From Betaproteobacteria bacterium (lineage in GTDB: Bacteria > Pseudomonadota > Gammaproteobacteria > Burkholderiales > SG8-41): a stretch of DNA of 21,602 nucleotides. Shown here piece by piece: positions 20,608 through 21,602 of this stretch (the first letter of the stretch is position 1; each line of letters opens with the position of its first letter). Position numbers and translations under genes: made by a program. The stretch is taken from assembly GCA_016177355.1 (NCBI GenBank), contig JACOVL010000059.1, positions 1 through 21,602 on the forward strand, read 5' to 3'. The notes under the pieces were generated by a model, which was not told the origin of the DNA, did not search any database, and saw nothing but the letters and a program-made list of their open reading frames with translations.

Positions 20608-21234
20608 TCATGCCCTCCGCCACACTGTGGCCAGCCACGGCTGCTGTTCCCGCGGCAGGCCCGCGGGGCGGTAGTAGTGGGTCAGCTCGCGGTAGCCTGC
20701 GTCGGTTAAATAACGGCGCCAGGTCGGCAGGTCCCAGTACGCGCCGTAGCGCCCGCGGTCCCACCCTTCCTCGTTGTTGCCGCGCGGGTTCGAGCTGAAC
20801 AACACGCCGCGCGGCTTGAGGCTGGCGCGCAGCTCGCGCAGCACGCGCGGCAGTTCCTGGGTGGGCACGTGGAACAGCGCGGCGTTGGCGAAGACGCCGT
20901 CGAAACGGCCGGCGGGGAGGTCGAGCCGGAGGAAGTCCTGGTGCAGGACCTCGCAGCCGCTGTATGCGCGCGCCATCGCGACGAAGCGCGCCGAGCCTTC
21001 GAGGCCGACCGCGACGTGGCCGAGCCCGGTGAACGCTTTGAGGTCGCGCCCTGGCCCGCAGCCCAAATCCAGTATCGTGAACGGCGGCTCACCCTCGATG
21101 TGCTCGAGCAGCGCCTCGATGTTCTGGCCGACGTCGTGGTCGCGCGTGCCGTGCCAGAAATCCTCGGCGTGCCGGTCGTAATGCTCGAGCGTCCGCCCGG
21201 CGATGTCCTGCAGGTCCTGCGGATCGAGCGCCAT
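20608..21234 (-). CDS. Class I SAM-dependent methyltransferase
   Basis: 208-residue cytosolic methyltransferase. Motif I is ILDLGCGPGRDL (about residue 54), the acidic end of strand 2 is AVGLEGS, motif II-like QDFLRLDLPAGRFDGVFANAALFHVP gives the DG-W/F-x-x-x-LFH pattern typical of small-molecule methyltransferases, and LKPRGVLFSSNPRG is the strand 5 region. No export signal, unlike the methyltransferase-fold protein at 10622. Substrate unknown. No strong Shine-Dalgarno site is seen before the ATG at 21234. The gene marks the return to GC-rich chromosome. Confidence 0.88.
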   Translation of the reverse strand: MALDPQDLQDIAGRTLEHYDRHAEDFWHGTRDHDVGQNIEALLEHIEGEPPFTILDLGCGPGRDLKAFTGLGHVAVGLEGSARFVAMARAYSGCEVLHQDFLRLDLPAGRFDGVFANAALFHVPTQELPRVLRELRASLKPRGVLFSSNPRGNNEEGWDRGRYGAYWDLPTWRRYLTDAGYRELTHYYRPAGLPREQQPWLATVWRRA

Positions 21235-21255
21235 GCGGCACTTTACCTGAGGGCG

Positions 21256-21397
21256 CTACGCCGGTAGCTCCGCCTTCAGCGCGTCCGCTTTGGCCGCGCA
21301 GGCCAGTTGCAGGAATTTCCGGTCATCCGGATCGCGGCATGCGGGGACCCGCCGAGCTTCGGATAGGCGAGCACGCGCACCAGCTCGGCGACCGTTG
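21256..21397 (-). pseudogene. Degraded PIN-family gene (C-terminal part, frameshifted)
   Basis: One minus-strand frame encodes ATVAELVRVLAYPKL (21397 leftwards), the segment that in PIN-family proteins precedes the core helices. A second frame, entered near 21350, encodes VPACRDPDDRKFLQLACAAKADAL, the signature CRDPDD-x-KFL block of the same family, ending at 21256. The piece between the two blocks is missing and the frame changes, and the terminal GDRDLL-type strand is absent. No N-terminal Asp motif is present in the window. Confidence 0.65.
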
Positions 21398-21416
21398 CCG
21401 CGGAACCCTGACGCTC

Positions 21417-21527
21417 TCAGGTCTTCCAGCCGATCCACTCGCACAGCCCGCGCCCCATGATCCATTCCTGGTCCCGCGCGGTGAGCCACGGCAGCTCCTC
21501 GGTGAACAAGGTGACGCATTGGCGGTT
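21417..21527 (-). other. Unrecognised open segment, probably a gene fragment
   Basis: The minus strand reads NRQCVTLFTEELPWLTARDQ then EWIMGRGLCEWIGWKT and a stop at 21417. The composition (Trp-rich, ordered) looks like genuine protein, but there is no start codon with a ribosome site, and the frame upstream runs as low-quality sequence to the window edge. I do not recognise the family. Confidence 0.25.
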
Positions 21528-21534
21528 GGATTTT

Positions 21535-21602
21535 CTAAACGACTTCGCTCCTGCCGACGAACTGCAGCCGCGCGAGGTGCGCGTAGAGGCCGTCGGCGCG
21601 CA
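21535..21602 (-). CDS. Possible C-terminus of an ABC exporter (MsbA-like), cut by window edge
   Basis: Only the last 21 residues are in the window: RADGLYAHLARLQFVGRSEVV then TAG. The GLYAHLARLQF phrase closely resembles the C-terminal end of ABC-exporter ATPases, where it follows the H-loop and the HxELL segment. The identification rests on this short stretch alone. Confidence 0.4.
   Translation of the reverse strand, partial: RADGLYAHLARLQFVGRSEVV

Overview
The window looks like a high-GC betaproteobacterial chromosome, most likely Burkholderiales or a relative. The main clue is two separate Bug/TctC-type periplasmic solute-binding proteins (5605-6567 and 8282-9268), a family greatly expanded in that group. 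An RND efflux pair, an NDH-2 and an acyl-CoA dehydrogenase fit the same background. No phage structural gene, intact transposase, tRNA, rRNA or CRISPR array was seen.

Region 1 (1-11485) is ordinary chromosome. On the minus strand lie an RND permease (cut by the window edge), its periplasmic adaptor, a thioredoxin with an intrinsic terminator inside its last codons, and a type II NADH dehydrogenase. Divergent from ndh is a Bug protein. Then come a rhodanese-like exported protein and a patatin-like lipoprotein (both minus), a second Bug protein with a very strong terminator, an acyl-CoA dehydrogenase with Asp where Glu is usual in the C-terminal catalytic motif, and an apparently exported SAM methyltransferase.

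Region 2 (about 11.6-20.5 kb) is an accessory island packed with toxin-antitoxin (TA) modules: VapBC-type (11652-12309), ParDE-type (12322-12881), HigBA-type (18071-18741), a second VapBC (18987-19588), a truncated duplicate of that vapC (17926-18058), and a TumE/TumA-like pair whose toxin is reduced to a 38-residue remnant (19977-20481). Most modules carry a recognisable operator. In the middle is the most interesting object: a two-gene minus-strand operon (13667-17123), visibly more AT-rich than its surroundings and flanked by a direct non-coding repeat. It encodes a GAF - class III nucleotidyl cyclase - caspase (C14) fusion and a downstream LCAT-like lipase. Sensor, nucleotide signalling, protease and lipase in one mobile-looking unit among TA modules suggest an abortive-infection or other conflict system. 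That function is inference; I know of no described system with exactly this composition.

Region 3 (20.6-21.6 kb) returns to GC-rich chromosome: a cytosolic SAM methyltransferase, the frameshifted tail of a PIN-domain gene, and what looks like the last residues of an ABC exporter entering from the right edge.

Long antisense ORFs over the GC-rich genes were treated as shadows. Several starts were moved inward from the longest ORF on the basis of Shine-Dalgarno sites, signal peptides or operator positions.
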